Positions 26,605 to 35,799 of a DNA stretch of 64,000 nucleotides are shown here, piece after piece; within the stretch, counting starts at the first letter, position 1; every line of letters begins with the position of its first letter. Source of the DNA: Sphaerisporangium fuscum (GTDB lineage: Bacteria > Actinomycetota > Actinomycetes > Streptosporangiales > Streptosporangiaceae); the NCBI RefSeq assembly GCF_018531465.1, contig NZ_JAHDTF010000023.1, positions 62,001 to 126,000 of the forward strand. Reading direction: 5' to 3'. Under the pieces are notes generated by a model, which had not been told where the DNA came from, did no database searches, and worked only from the letters and a program-made list of their open reading frames with translations. A program made the translations under genes and the position numbers.

Positions 26605-27123
26605 TCACATCCGGGATCTCAGCACATCGACCTCACAGCCCGGCGTGAACGGGTCGAAGCCGTGCTCGACCAGCCAGCGCACCACCAGCAGGCTTCGCAG
26701 CGACCACCACGCGCGGATCACGTCGAGGTCGACGTCGGTGCCATAGCCGGCGACGACGTCGCCGAGATGCCTCTCGTGTCCGAGCGTCAAGGTGGCGAGG
26801 TCGAACAGGGCATCACCTCGGACCAGTCGATGATGCCCGTGATCTTGTCGCCGTCGACGAACACGTGAGCGATCTGCAGGTCGCCGTGCGTGAACGCCGG
26901 ACTCCAGGGCCGCAGCGCGGCCTCGGCGACCTGGCGGTTGCGGGTGACCAGGTCGGCCGGCAGGACGCCGTTCGTCACGAGCCACTCGCGGACCTTCGGG
27001 GGTCGTGACCGGCGCCAGGCCCATCGCCTCGACCTCGGCGTCGATGCGCGCCTGATCGGCGTCCACCTTCAGGAACACGTCGCCGACGCGCAGGGGCGCG
27101 CGCTCGGAACGGGCGATGACCAT
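26605..27123 (-). pseudogene. Aminoglycoside phosphotransferase (APH) family, multiply frameshifted
   Basis: Three frame segments reconstruct an APH/choline-kinase-fold protein. The N-terminal lobe is APLRVGDVFLKVDADQARID. The catalytic part SPAFTHGDLQIAHVFVDGDKI (HGDL motif) with IIDW lies in another frame (26787-26978). The C-terminal part DALFDLATLTLGHERHLGDVV is back in the first frame. At least two indels (about 26975-27000 and 26820-26835) destroy it. Confidence 0.78.
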
Positions 27124-27194
27124 TTCGACCTCATCCGTGTGCGACCAGCCTCCCGGGGATGATCGTCGACGTCACCAGGTTTACGTCCTTCAGC

Positions 27195-27656
27195 TCATGA
27201 CGTTCCCCGGCCGGCATCGTCTGGAAGACCAGCTGGAGATGAGGGCGGCCACCGATGCCCGGCATCGTGCAGCCCGCTCAGAGCGGCAAGATCATTCGTC
27301 ACCAGTACTTGTGCCAGTCGTGCTGCCGCGGCCAGTACCTCCTGCCATCCGGACGAGTTCAGATAATCCTCGTCTCCGGCCGCCGCCCCTACTGCCTGCT
27401 GCACCTTGGAGTAGGCGGCGCCGAGGTCGGCCATCAGTGTCACCTCTTCTTCCGTACGAAGGCTCTTTCCCAGCCAGGACTGCGGAGTATGCGCGTCGCA
27501 GAAATCGTCGAAGAGGACGTGCACCACATAGTCGAGATTTTCGGACCGGCCAGGATTCAGCCACACCTCACGTTGCCAAGACGGGCTCGCAAGCGCGATG
27601 ACCGCCGGGACGACATGTAGGCGGTACTGGGGAAACTCGATACCGTGATCCTCCAC
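27195..27656 (-). CDS. SCO4402-like protein, unknown function
   Basis: About 153 residues. The opening VEDHGIEFPQYRLHVVPAVIAL and the following helices match the SCO4402 family of uncharacterised actinomycete proteins. GTG at 27656 chosen because upstream residues look non-coding. The C-terminus (GHRWPPSSPAG...) looks like read-on, so the 3' end may be altered. Function unknown. Confidence 0.55.
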   Translation of the reverse strand: MEDHGIEFPQYRLHVVPAVIALASPSWQREVWLNPGRSENLDYVVHVLFDDFCDAHTPQSWLGKSLRTEEEVTLMADLGAAYSKVQQAVGAAAGDEDYLNSSGWQEVLAAAARLAQVLVTNDLAALSGLHDAGHRWPPSSPAGLPDDAGRGTS

Positions 27657-27699
27657 TTTCCCAGAACCAGGCGAGCCGGCGCTGCGGCCGGTCTCGGAG

Positions 27700-28266
27700 T
27701 CAGCCCCCGATCGTGACACAGGCATGTTCCCGTGCCAGCCACTGCTCGTCGAAGGCTGCGCCGACAAGCGCCTCCCCTGCCATCAGGGATGCCGTGCCGT
27801 AATTGGCCTGCCACTCTTCCACCCCGCCGGAAGTGGTGGCCATCCACCGTTCCACTGTTTCAACGTCGGGAGTGGCGTCGTACTCCCAGGCGATGCCGTC
27901 GAAGGTCACGACCACTTGCCCCCTCTCCAAGTAAGTGACCACCGGGGGAACGAAGTCACTCCAGGCGACACTGAGGCACTTGCCCGTCTGCGAGAGACGG
28001 GCAAGCACGGTGTCGCTCATGCAGCGGTTCGGTTCCATGACGACGATTCCGTCGCCGAGCGCGCCGAAAAAGACCAAAGCGGCGGAGTTTTTCTGGTCGA
28101 ATAACAGTTCGTTCGCGGCGACGCAGGCGGCTTCAAATGTGGACGCCGTGACGGTTTCCTGACTCGCGCGATAGGCGGCCAGGACGTCGTCCACGCCGGC
28201 GCCTGTGCACCAGGCGATCGAGGTGATGTGGTCGAAGCTGTCGGCCGGCCAGGCGTAGTCCCGCAC
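27700..28266 (-). CDS. DUF6461-like protein
   Basis: 188 residues from a GTG at 28266. Pattern typical of DUF6461-type actinomycete proteins: DHITSIAWCTGAGVDDVL near the start, then a beta-rich core ending EWQANYGTASLMAGEALVG. Possibly linked to polymorphic toxin or immunity loci in other genomes, but nothing here shows that role. Confidence 0.6.
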   Translation of the reverse strand: MRDYAWPADSFDHITSIAWCTGAGVDDVLAAYRASQETVTASTFEAACVAANELLFDQKNSAALVFFGALGDGIVVMEPNRCMSDTVLARLSQTGKCLSVAWSDFVPPVVTYLERGQVVVTFDGIAWEYDATPDVETVERWMATTSGGVEEWQANYGTASLMAGEALVGAAFDEQWLAREHACVTIGG

Positions 28267-28318
28267 ACCGCGATCCTGCCGCGCTCCACCGACAGGATCA
28301 AGAGCACCCCATCGGGGT

Positions 28319-28930
28319 CTAGCGGCGTACCTTGTACCGCAGGTGCAGCACCCGGTCGCTCTGGATGACCACGTGGGGATCCTCCAGTAGATGCTGCCCA
28401 TCGATGCTGCCGAAGTAGCGTTTGCCCGACCCGAACACCACCGGCACCACGTCCATCGCCACCTCGTCCACGAGGCCGGCCGCAAGGATCTGGCCGCCCA
28501 CGTCGCCGGCGTTCACAGCGACGATTCGCTCCCCGGCGAGTTCCTGGGCCTTGTCGACCGCGGCTGTCACGCCATCGACGAAATGGCACGACGCCTCGGG
28601 GTGCCAGCCCTCAGGCTTGGGCCGGTGGGACACCACGACCACGTGCTCGCCCGCGGGCGGCTGCCCCTCCCAGCCGTTCACCAGGTCGAACAGGTGGCGG
28701 CCCATCACGATCACGCCGATCGACTCCCATGTCGACTGGACGTACTCCGCCGATCTCCGTGAGACCTTGATGCGGCTTCCGGCTCCGGAATGGTCGTACT
28801 GCTGGTCGCCGCCTGCGGTGATAGGGATGTCGCCGTTGAAGTACCAATCGTGGAGTGGCCCGACGTCGTCGTTCTTGTCGGCGATGAAGCCGTCCACCGA
28901 CATCACGTTGTGCATGATCACTGTGCCCAC
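28319..28930 (-). CDS. DHFR/RibD C-terminal family reductase
   Basis: 203 residues with the RibD_C pattern: IMHNVMSVDGFIADKND, VIVMGRHLFD, and the NADPH-side AGDVGGQILAAGLVDEV. Predicted NAD(P)H-dependent reductase of unknown substrate; common as single genes in actinomycetes. A second member is at 41098-41643. Confidence 0.85.
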   Translation of the reverse strand: MGTVIMHNVMSVDGFIADKNDDVGPLHDWYFNGDIPITAGGDQQYDHSGAGSRIKVSRRSAEYVQSTWESIGVIVMGRHLFDLVNGWEGQPPAGEHVVVVSHRPKPEGWHPEASCHFVDGVTAAVDKAQELAGERIVAVNAGDVGGQILAAGLVDEVAMDVVPVVFGSGKRYFGSIDGQHLLEDPHVVIQSDRVLHLRYKVRR

Positions 28931-29003
28931 AGGTTCTCCCGAGTCTCCTTGCGCATTCGCCCCCGATCTTGCCTCTCCTGTGGGCGAGTGGGCTTGTAAA
29001 AAA

Positions 29004-29846
29004 TCACTCGGCGGGCATCGGACCGCTGTCCGGTGGGAACCCCCGCTGGGCGGGGAACCGGCGCCGCAGGGCCAGGTACTCCGTCGGGGTGTGACCGGTG
29101 AAGTCCTTGAACTCCCTGCTGAAGTGGGCCTGGTCGAAGTAGCCCGCCGTTTGAGCGAGTTCCGACCAGTCGACCGGACGCAGAGCGTCCACGGACACGA
29201 TCAGCTGCGCGAAGCGGTAGATCCGCGCCACCCGCTTGGGGGTGACCCCGACATGAGACTTGAACTGCGTGGCCAGGTGATTGCCACTCACCCCCGCGGC
29301 ATCCGCCAGCGCACCGACCGGCACCAGACCATGGGAGATCTCCAAACGCCAACCTGTGTGCCGGACCAGGTCGAGACCGCGCGATGGGGCCGCGGCGAGT
29401 CGCCATCGCAGTTCCTCCTCCAACACCCGCAGCGTCTCGGTGGGCGACGCGATGTCGCCGACCTGGTTGCGAATCCGGTCCAAAGACCGTTGCCAGACGG
29501 CGTCGACCGGCACCCATCGGTCCCGCAGCTCGGTCGCCGGCATGTCGACGAACGGCGAAATCCCCCAAGGCTTGAAGTGCACCCCGACGAGCCGCACCCG
29601 CCCCGGGTACTCGAAGAGGAAACGCCTGGTCCACACACCCATGAACCACCCGTCGGTGAACACCGCCGGCGGCACCGAAAAATCGGAATCCCACAGGCGG
29701 ACGGGTCCGCCCAGATTGATGAAAAGGTGTGCCGACGGCATCGGCGGGACGTTCATCCGGCGGTGGCGCGGCACCCCGGTCAGGCAGTAGATGTCGTCGA
29801 TGAACCGGTCTAGCGGCGGTGCGGGCACCCGGACGACGTATTCCAT
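29004..29846 (-). CDS. AraC-family transcriptional regulator
   Basis: 280 residues. A DUF6597-like N-terminal half (RFIDDIYCLTG...AHLFINLGGPVRLW) is followed by an AraC HTH_18 domain (VGALADAAGVSGNHLATQFK, then YFDQAHFSREFKDFTGHTPTEYL). ATG at 29846 chosen; the frame extends to 29933. Target unknown; the reductase gene downstream on the same strand is the nearest candidate. Confidence 0.85.
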   Translation of the reverse strand: MEYVVRVPAPPLDRFIDDIYCLTGVPRHRRMNVPPMPSAHLFINLGGPVRLWDSDFSVPPAVFTDGWFMGVWTRRFLFEYPGRVRLVGVHFKPWGISPFVDMPATELRDRWVPVDAVWQRSLDRIRNQVGDIASPTETLRVLEEELRWRLAAAPSRGLDLVRHTGWRLEISHGLVPVGALADAAGVSGNHLATQFKSHVGVTPKRVARIYRFAQLIVSVDALRPVDWSELAQTAGYFDQAHFSREFKDFTGHTPTEYLALRRRFPAQRGFPPDSGPMPAE

Positions 29847-30005
29847 GGATTCAGTGTGGCCGACGGGGGTTCGCTCCGCGATCTCGATCGTCAGCGGCAT
29901 CGTGCCGGGGAACGCTGCCGCCTTGAGCGCCACCGCCCGGACTCAGGTGAAGGCCGGCATTGGGACAATCGCTCGTCGGCACGAGGGCCCCGGCCACGTT
30001 CGCCG

Positions 30006-30338
30006 CTACTCGCCAGGGGGCGGGGCCGTCTCTCTCCTGATCCATTCCAGGTAGTCATCAGTGCCGGCCACCAAGGGGACCGCCACGATCTCGGGAACGT
30101 CGTAGGAGTGCAGCTCCCGCACGCACGCCGCGAGTTCCCCGAACCGCTCCGCGGTCGTCTTCATGAACAGCAGCCACTCGTCCGATCGCTCCACCTCGCC
30201 CCTCCACGAGTACGAGGAGGCAATCGGGGCGATCACTTGCGCGCACGCCGCCAACCGGCGCTCGACGACTGCCGAACAGATTCGATCGGCCTCCTCCCGG
30301 CTGCCCGCCGTGGCGTGCACCTCTACGCAGTCCGACAT
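30006..30338 (-). CDS. cutA: CutA family divalent-cation tolerance protein
   Basis: 110 residues with the CutA1 motifs AGSREEADRICSAVVERRLAA, SYSWRGEVERSDEWLLFMKT and HSYDVPEIVAVP. Trimeric signalling-type protein; metal tolerance is the historical assignment. GGGAGG four bases before the ATG fixes the start. Confidence 0.92.
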   Translation of the reverse strand: MSDCVEVHATAGSREEADRICSAVVERRLAACAQVIAPIASSYSWRGEVERSDEWLLFMKTTAERFGELAACVRELHSYDVPEIVAVPLVAGTDDYLEWIRRETAPPPGE

Positions 30339-30474
30339 CAGTCCTCCCAGCCGAGACCACAGCACCAGCTCCGACGGCACGACCTGCGCGGCCGAATATA
30401 GATCATCGCCGGATCGCGCTTTCAGGTATGTCCCTCACCACGCCGACCCGGGGCCGTTCTCGCTCGCGCCACGC

Positions 30475-30837
30475 TCACTCAGGGCGCGCCTGCGACCCGG
30501 GCCGCTGTCCGGTTTCGAGCTCCGCTTTGATTCGCTGCTCCAGCTCGTCCATCGTGCTGAGGAAATCCGCCGCCAGGTCGACATCGTAGGCGTGAGCCAG
30601 GATCAGCACTGACCACAAGCAGTCGGCAAGCTCGTGTACGAGCGCCTCTCGGCTACCGCCCACGTCTCCACGGGTTCCCTCCGCCGCCATGACGAGCTTG
30701 GCGAGATCGCCGACGTCGCCGGTGAACCCGAGCATGAACTCCTCGTTGGTCCACACCCGCCCTCTTCGGCTCAGGTTCAAGTCGTCGTACAGCTGCTTGA
30801 TGACCAGAGCACGGGCTTGCAGCGAAGCGAGATCCAT
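30475..30837 (-). CDS. MazG-like nucleotide pyrophosphohydrolase
   Basis: 120 residues of the all-alpha NTP-PPase fold, with an E/D-rich helix pair (FTGDVGDLAKLV and ALVHELADCLWSVLIL) matching the metal-binding EExxE..ExxD pattern in reduced form. Likely hydrolyses non-canonical (d)NTPs. Complete; GAGGAG before the ATG. Confidence 0.75.
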   Translation of the reverse strand: MDLASLQARALVIKQLYDDLNLSRRGRVWTNEEFMLGFTGDVGDLAKLVMAAEGTRGDVGGSREALVHELADCLWSVLILAHAYDVDLAADFLSTMDELEQRIKAELETGQRPGSQARPE

Positions 30838-31377
30838 CGCTCTCCTCGATCACGGGCGTCGCTTGTCCGATCAGGGACCACACGAGATCATCTTTGTCCG
30901 CGTCGCGCAGGCTACCAACAGGTCAGCGCATCTTCGGCGGTGAAAGAGGCCCGGCCCGCCACCCGGGCGTACGGCCTGGAGGCCGGTCCAGGACGGGCGG
31001 CCGGGCCCGGGTCCGCCGTACGCGCCCCTGAGGTCCGCGGGCGCGGTCGTGCCTCCCGCCTGGTGCGTGCCCTGGCCGCACGTATCACCTCCCGGAACGA
31101 GCGGCCGTTCCTGCACGTGGCCGAAGCCAACGTCCAGGCGATCGCACTCTACGAGCGGCTCGGCTTCGCGGTCCGGAAGCGTGTGACGTTTCGCGGGTTC
31201 CGGACGCCGTAGTGGACGTCAGTGTCGTCGGTGGGGATTCCTGAGCGGTGGCGTGGGATCGAATCCTGCCATTCGTTTGACGGGCGGGGGCCCGGGGCAG
31301 GGAGGGTCTCCCTGACCCGGGTCCACGGTCATTTCTGGGATCTGGTCGGGGTGCCTGATCCCGGCCTCGCCGGTGCG
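30838..31377. other. ~540 bp with only a GNAT remnant
   Basis: Apart from the acetyltransferase fragment at 31009-31212, no supported gene. It separates the accessory region from the carbohydrate locus. Confidence 0.5.
31009..31212 (+). pseudogene. GNAT acetyltransferase C-terminal fragment
   Basis: Encodes VRAPEVRGRGRASRLVRALA (a weakened acetyl-CoA loop) and VAEANVQAIALYERLGFAVR, the typical end of a GNAT fold. The N-terminal ~half is missing; upstream residues in frame are low-complexity and non-coding in appearance. Confidence 0.6.
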
Positions 31378-33714
31378 TCACTGGAACGAGATGGAGTCGA
31401 TGGTGACGGTGCCGTTGCCGCCGTACCAGAAGCCCATCGCGAGTTGTCCGGGGGACGCGCGGTTGACCCCGTTGGCGGACATCGGGACCTTGATGTCCTG
31501 GTAGGCGGTTGTGATGGCCGGATGGCCGCCGCCCTCGAGGGTGAGGTCGCCGAAGACCTTGGTCACACCGCCGAGGCTGACGTTGAAGTGGGTTTGCTCA
31601 CCCCCTGCCGCGCCCTTGATCCGGATGACGAGATAGGTGTACGCGGACAGGTCGGTGTTCACGTCGCTGCCGAACCAGCCGCAGTTGTCGTACCGCAGGC
31701 TGAGCGCCCCGCCGGACTCGACGCCGGAGCCGCCGCCGTTGAGGAAGCAGTTGCCGCCGGTCCATTTGCCGAGGTCGTTGCGTGCGGCGGACGGGTACGC
31801 CGGGTCGCCGTCGAAGTCGTCCAGGACCAGGCCCACGGTCGACGACGGCTGGGTGTCGACGGTGACGGGTGCCGACGCGGCGGAGGTGTTGCCGGCGGCG
31901 TCGTACGCCTTGACGGTGTAGGTGTAGGAGGTCGCGGGGTCCAGTCCGGTGTCGGTGAAGGATGTCGTCGCCGATGTCCCGATCTGGGTGGTGCCGCGGT
32001 AGATCCGGTATCCCGCCACGCCGACGTTGTCCGTGGACGCCGTCCAGGACAGGGTGACCGAGTTCGCGGTGTGTGAGGGAGAGGCCAGGCCGGTGGGCGT
32101 GGTGGGTGCCGTGGTGTCCCCGCCGCCGCCGATGCCGACGGTGACCGGGCCGAGGCCGAGCCAGCCGTCGGCGCCTTGGGTGGCGTTGGCGAAGCGGAGC
32201 TTCTTGGCGTTCGCGGAAACGGTCTCCAGCGGGTTCTTCACCCGGAGGACCCATTGGTAGCCGCCGTTGGGCACGCCGGAGAGGTTCACGCCGGTCTGGA
32301 AGTACTGCGGGTAGCCGTAGTCCAGATATGTCGGGTCTGCCCCCACGCCCCAGTCGGGGAACGCGCGGATCTTCAGTGGCATGACCGTGCGGAGGTCCCA
32401 AGGAGTGTCGAAGGTCTTGACCACGGTCCCGGCACTGTTCTTCAGGCCGAGGGTGACCCTCCACGGGTAGTAGAACGGCGCCACGCCGTTGTTGCGGATC
32501 CGTACGCCCACGTTCGTGGTCCCGCTCGCGGTGTTCGTGAAGTACGCGTTGTCGACGGTGAGGTCGTACCCCATGAGCCGGACGGCGGCCGCGACGTTGG
32601 GGTCGCCCGGCGCGTAGCTCTGGCTCGTTTCGTTGATCTTCCAGGTGGTGTGCTCCAGTTCGATGCAGGCCTTCATGTTGTCGACCTGCCCGGAGCCTCC
32701 GGGCCAGGACGCGAACGCCGACGACTGGATCTCGGGCCGGACCTCCCCGCCCATGGAGTTGGTGATCCACTTGTTCTCGGCACCCTGGCCGAGGGCCCGC
32801 TGGAGCTGGGCGTAGCCGGCCCCGCCGAGTGACTGCGGCAGCGTGACGCCGGCCGGCGGTGAGCCTTCCCGGTAGCAGAAGGAGTCGTCGTGGTACCCGA
32901 TGTCCCGGTTCGTCGCCGCGCCGGCCGCCGAGTCGGGGTACCGGATCTCCAGCTTGGTCGTGTTGAACGCGTTGTCGTACGCCTGGACGATCTGCGCGGC
33001 GTGCGCGTCGGTCGGCATGTAGTTCGGGTAGGTGTCGCCGCTGGTGTCGGTGTCGAACGGCCAGGTGTGCCACTCGCCCCACAGCCCGATCAGGCCCAGG
33101 TGGACGAACCCGATGCGCGGGTCGCCGTCGTACCGGGCGCCGAACGCCGCGATGAAGTCCTTCAGCGCGCCGAGCAGGTACGGGCTGTCGTAGTCCGGGC
33201 TGGTGGTGCCCCAGTAGGTGTTGGTCCGGTAGGTGACGTGCCCGTCGAAGCAGTGCGGGATGGCGTTGCCGGGGTGGCTGCCGGAGCCGCCGGGGTACTC
33301 CAGGTAGAACCGCACGGCCGCCTGGTTGCCGTACGAGGCGATCTCGCTCAGGGCGTCGTCGAGGATCGACCAGTTGTACTTCGAGCAGTCGGCCGGGTCG
33401 GTCATCACCTCTGACAGGCCGAAATAGCTCCACGCGAGGGAGTGCGGGTAGCCGGTGTTCTCGTCGCTCCCGGGCCAGTAGAAGCGGGCGAATCCCTTGA
33501 GCGGGTTGTCCAGCGGCCCGGGCGCGGACGCCAGCGGATGCGCCTGGAGTGACGGGTCGGGCGACGCGGGGGCGGGGGGCCGGGGCGGAGCCCCGCCCGG
33601 GACCGGTGCGATCGCCCACGCCCGGGCGGCCGGGAACAGGGCCATCGCGAGGGCGGCGAGGGCCGCGACGACGGCCCGGTGAAGCCGCCGCGATGGCAGG
33701 ACAGGGGCAGGCAT
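31378..33714 (-). CDS. Secreted DUF4874/DUF4832 glycosidase-like protein with FnIII and C-terminal binding domain
   Basis: 778 residues. Signal peptide ending near AWAIAP; a long catalytic-looking region of DUF4874 plus DUF4832 type (LDNPLKGFARFYWPG, AVRFYLEYPGG, HLGLIGLWGEWHTWPF), residues ~60-530. One fibronectin type III domain (~535-620: PTTPTGLASPSHTANSVTLS) and a C-terminal beta-sandwich (~630-778) like carbohydrate-binding or CIA30-type modules follow. Divergent from the sugar ABC/GH36 operon, so probably acts on the same galacto-polysaccharide (inference). ATG at 33714 follows GGAGG; an open frame continues to 33870. Confidence 0.82.
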   Translation of the reverse strand: MPAPVLPSRRLHRAVVAALAALAMALFPAARAWAIAPVPGGAPPRPPAPASPDPSLQAHPLASAPGPLDNPLKGFARFYWPGSDENTGYPHSLAWSYFGLSEVMTDPADCSKYNWSILDDALSEIASYGNQAAVRFYLEYPGGSGSHPGNAIPHCFDGHVTYRTNTYWGTTSPDYDSPYLLGALKDFIAAFGARYDGDPRIGFVHLGLIGLWGEWHTWPFDTDTSGDTYPNYMPTDAHAAQIVQAYDNAFNTTKLEIRYPDSAAGAATNRDIGYHDDSFCYREGSPPAGVTLPQSLGGAGYAQLQRALGQGAENKWITNSMGGEVRPEIQSSAFASWPGGSGQVDNMKACIELEHTTWKINETSQSYAPGDPNVAAAVRLMGYDLTVDNAYFTNTASGTTNVGVRIRNNGVAPFYYPWRVTLGLKNSAGTVVKTFDTPWDLRTVMPLKIRAFPDWGVGADPTYLDYGYPQYFQTGVNLSGVPNGGYQWVLRVKNPLETVSANAKKLRFANATQGADGWLGLGPVTVGIGGGGDTTAPTTPTGLASPSHTANSVTLSWTASTDNVGVAGYRIYRGTTQIGTSATTSFTDTGLDPATSYTYTVKAYDAAGNTSAASAPVTVDTQPSSTVGLVLDDFDGDPAYPSAARNDLGKWTGGNCFLNGGGSGVESGGALSLRYDNCGWFGSDVNTDLSAYTYLVIRIKGAAGGEQTHFNVSLGGVTKVFGDLTLEGGGHPAITTAYQDIKVPMSANGVNRASPGQLAMGFWYGGNGTVTIDSISFQ

Positions 33715-33847
33715 GACTGAGGAACCTCCGAGATACGTAGGCGGCAGGAGCCTGCGACGGGCCTGAAAAGACCCGCCACATGGGGGCTGACGTGGGACGG
33801 AAGGGTTCGGAGACGCTGCCGTACGCTCGCCAAGATATGAGGCGCTG

Positions 33848-33880
33848 TTGACAAACTTCCGATGGCTCACATCATTATTC
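33848..33880 (+). promoter_or_regulatory. Putative promoter of the sugar ABC operon
   Basis: TTGACA at 33848-33853 and CATTAT at 33873-33878 with a long 19-base spacing. CATTATTC followed by GG also occurs just upstream of the ROK regulator (38719-38726), hinting at a shared site. Confidence 0.4.
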
Positions 33881-33931
33881 GGGAGTCACCTCGTGACAAG
33901 AGGCCAATTTCACCGATCGCCGAGGACGATG

Positions 33932-34882
33932 ATGAGAACGATGCGGACCGAGGACCGGTCGCAGGTCGCCGTGCCGAGCGATGCCGGCGCACCCCCGCGA
34001 AGACGGACCCGGCCGCGTGACGATCGCCGATCGGCGTGGATCTTCCTGATCCCCGCGCTCACCGGTTTCGTGATCTTCTACGGCTACCCGGCCGTCCGCG
34101 GATTCTGGTACTCCCTGACCGACTACAACCTGCTCAGTCCCCCCGCCTTCGTCGGCGGGGACAACTACGCCCAGCTCGTGCGCGACACGCAGTTCTGGCA
34201 CTCGCTCGCGGTCACCGTCTACTACGTCGTGGTCAACATCGGCTCGCAGATGCTGCTCGCACTGCTCCTGGCCGCGCTCATGCACCGCCTCACCCGGTCG
34301 GTGATGCTCCGCGCGATGCTGCTGCTGCCATGGCTGGTGCCGAACGTCACCGTCGGCCTGATCTGGATCTGGCTGCTCGACGCCGACCTCGGCTTCGTCA
34401 ACCACCTGCTCGGGGCGCTCGGCCTCGGCACGGTCGGCTTCTTCGTCTCACCCGACTGGGCCATGCCGACGATCGCGATGGTCAACACCTGGGCGTACAC
34501 CGGCTACACCGCGCTCCTGCTGTACGCCGGCATGCTGCAGATCCCGCCGAACCTGTACGAGAGCGCCGCCATCGACGGCGCCGGGGAACTGCGCATGTTC
34601 CGCTCGGTCACGCTGCCGATGCTGCGGCCCGTCCTCGCGCTGGTGCTGGTGGTGTCGCTGATCGGCTCGTTCCAGATCTTCGACACGGTCGCGGTGGCGT
34701 CCAAGGGCAGCGGCGCCGGCAGCGCGATCAGGGTCATCTACTACTTCATCTACCAGCAGGCCTTCCAGTACTTCCACATGGGCTACGCCTCGGCGGCGGC
34801 ACTCGTGCTCGCGCTCGTCCTCGGTGTGCTCACGGTCGTACAGATGCGGCTGCTGCGGGCGTCCCGCTCGGACCTGGCCTGA
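33932..34882 (+). CDS. Sugar ABC transporter permease (MalF-type)
   Basis: About 316 residues, six membrane segments, and the EAA loop ESAAIDGAGELRMFRSVTLPML that docks with the ATPase. Start ambiguous: clustered ATGs at 33929, 33932 and 33941 follow GAGGA; 33932 has the best spacing. First gene of permease-permease-binding protein-GH36. Confidence 0.93.
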   Translation: MRTMRTEDRSQVAVPSDAGAPPRRRTRPRDDRRSAWIFLIPALTGFVIFYGYPAVRGFWYSLTDYNLLSPPAFVGGDNYAQLVRDTQFWHSLAVTVYYVVVNIGSQMLLALLLAALMHRLTRSVMLRAMLLLPWLVPNVTVGLIWIWLLDADLGFVNHLLGALGLGTVGFFVSPDWAMPTIAMVNTWAYTGYTALLLYAGMLQIPPNLYESAAIDGAGELRMFRSVTLPMLRPVLALVLVVSLIGSFQIFDTVAVASKGSGAGSAIRVIYYFIYQQAFQYFHMGYASAAALVLALVLGVLTVVQMRLLRASRSDLA

Positions 34883-34892
34883 GGAGAACACG

Positions 34893-35774
34893 TTGCGGCG
34901 CATCGCGAACATCGGCCGTCTGCCGGCCTGGGCCGTCCTGGCCGTGGCCCTCCTGCTCACCCTGTTCCCCTTCTACTGGATGGTCCGCACGGCGCTCACC
35001 CCGGCGGCCGACCTCTACGCCGACAGCGGCGCCCTGTTCCCGCGGCACCCGACGGTGGTGAACTTCCTGCGCATCCTCGGGTTCACCAGCCAGGAGGAGG
35101 CCCGCGCGGCGGGCGGGTCGGGAGCGCAGATCGACTTCGCCCGCTACCTGCTCAACTCCATCGTCTACAGCGGCCTGATCGCGACGCTGCAGACCTTCTT
35201 CTGCGCGATGGCCGGGTACGCCTTCGCCCGGCTGCGCTTCCCCGGGCGCGAGCTCGTCTTCGGTGTCATGATCGCCGCGCTCATGGTGCCGCCGATCTTC
35301 ACGCTGCTGCCCAACTTCGTGCTGGTGAAGAACCTCGACCTGATCAACACGCTCGCCGGGATCGTGGCTCCGACGATCCTGATGACGCCGTTCGCGGTCT
35401 TCTTCCTGCGGCAGTTCTTCCTGTCCATCCCGCGGGACGTGGAGGAGGCGGCCCGGCTGGACGGCAACGGCCCGTGGGGCGTGTTCTGGCGCATCGTGCT
35501 GCCGATGAGCCGCGGACCGCTGATCACCATCGGGCTCACCACGACCGTGTGGGCGTGGAAGGACTACCTGTGGCCGCTGCTCGTCGGGCACGAGGAGCAG
35601 GCCCGCGTCCTCACCGTCGCGCTCGGCGTCTTCCTGCAGCAGTCGCCCAACACCCGCCCGGACTGGACCGGCCTCATGGCCGGGTCGACCCTCTCGGTCC
35701 TGCCGGTTCTGCTCCTGCTGGTCTTCCTCGGCCGGCGACTGGTCCAGTCGCTCAACTTCTCCGGAATCAAATGA
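34893..35774 (+). CDS. Sugar ABC transporter permease (MalG-type)
   Basis: 293 residues, six membrane segments, EAA loop EEAARLDGNGPWGVFWRIVLP. TTG start at 34893 supported by GAGGAG at 34881-34886. Pairs with the upstream permease. Confidence 0.93.
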   Translation: MRRIANIGRLPAWAVLAVALLLTLFPFYWMVRTALTPAADLYADSGALFPRHPTVVNFLRILGFTSQEEARAAGGSGAQIDFARYLLNSIVYSGLIATLQTFFCAMAGYAFARLRFPGRELVFGVMIAALMVPPIFTLLPNFVLVKNLDLINTLAGIVAPTILMTPFAVFFLRQFFLSIPRDVEEAARLDGNGPWGVFWRIVLPMSRGPLITIGLTTTVWAWKDYLWPLLVGHEEQARVLTVALGVFLQQSPNTRPDWTGLMAGSTLSVLPVLLLLVFLGRRLVQSLNFSGIK

Positions 35775-35799
35775 CCCCCCGTAAGAGAGGCATCGACCT

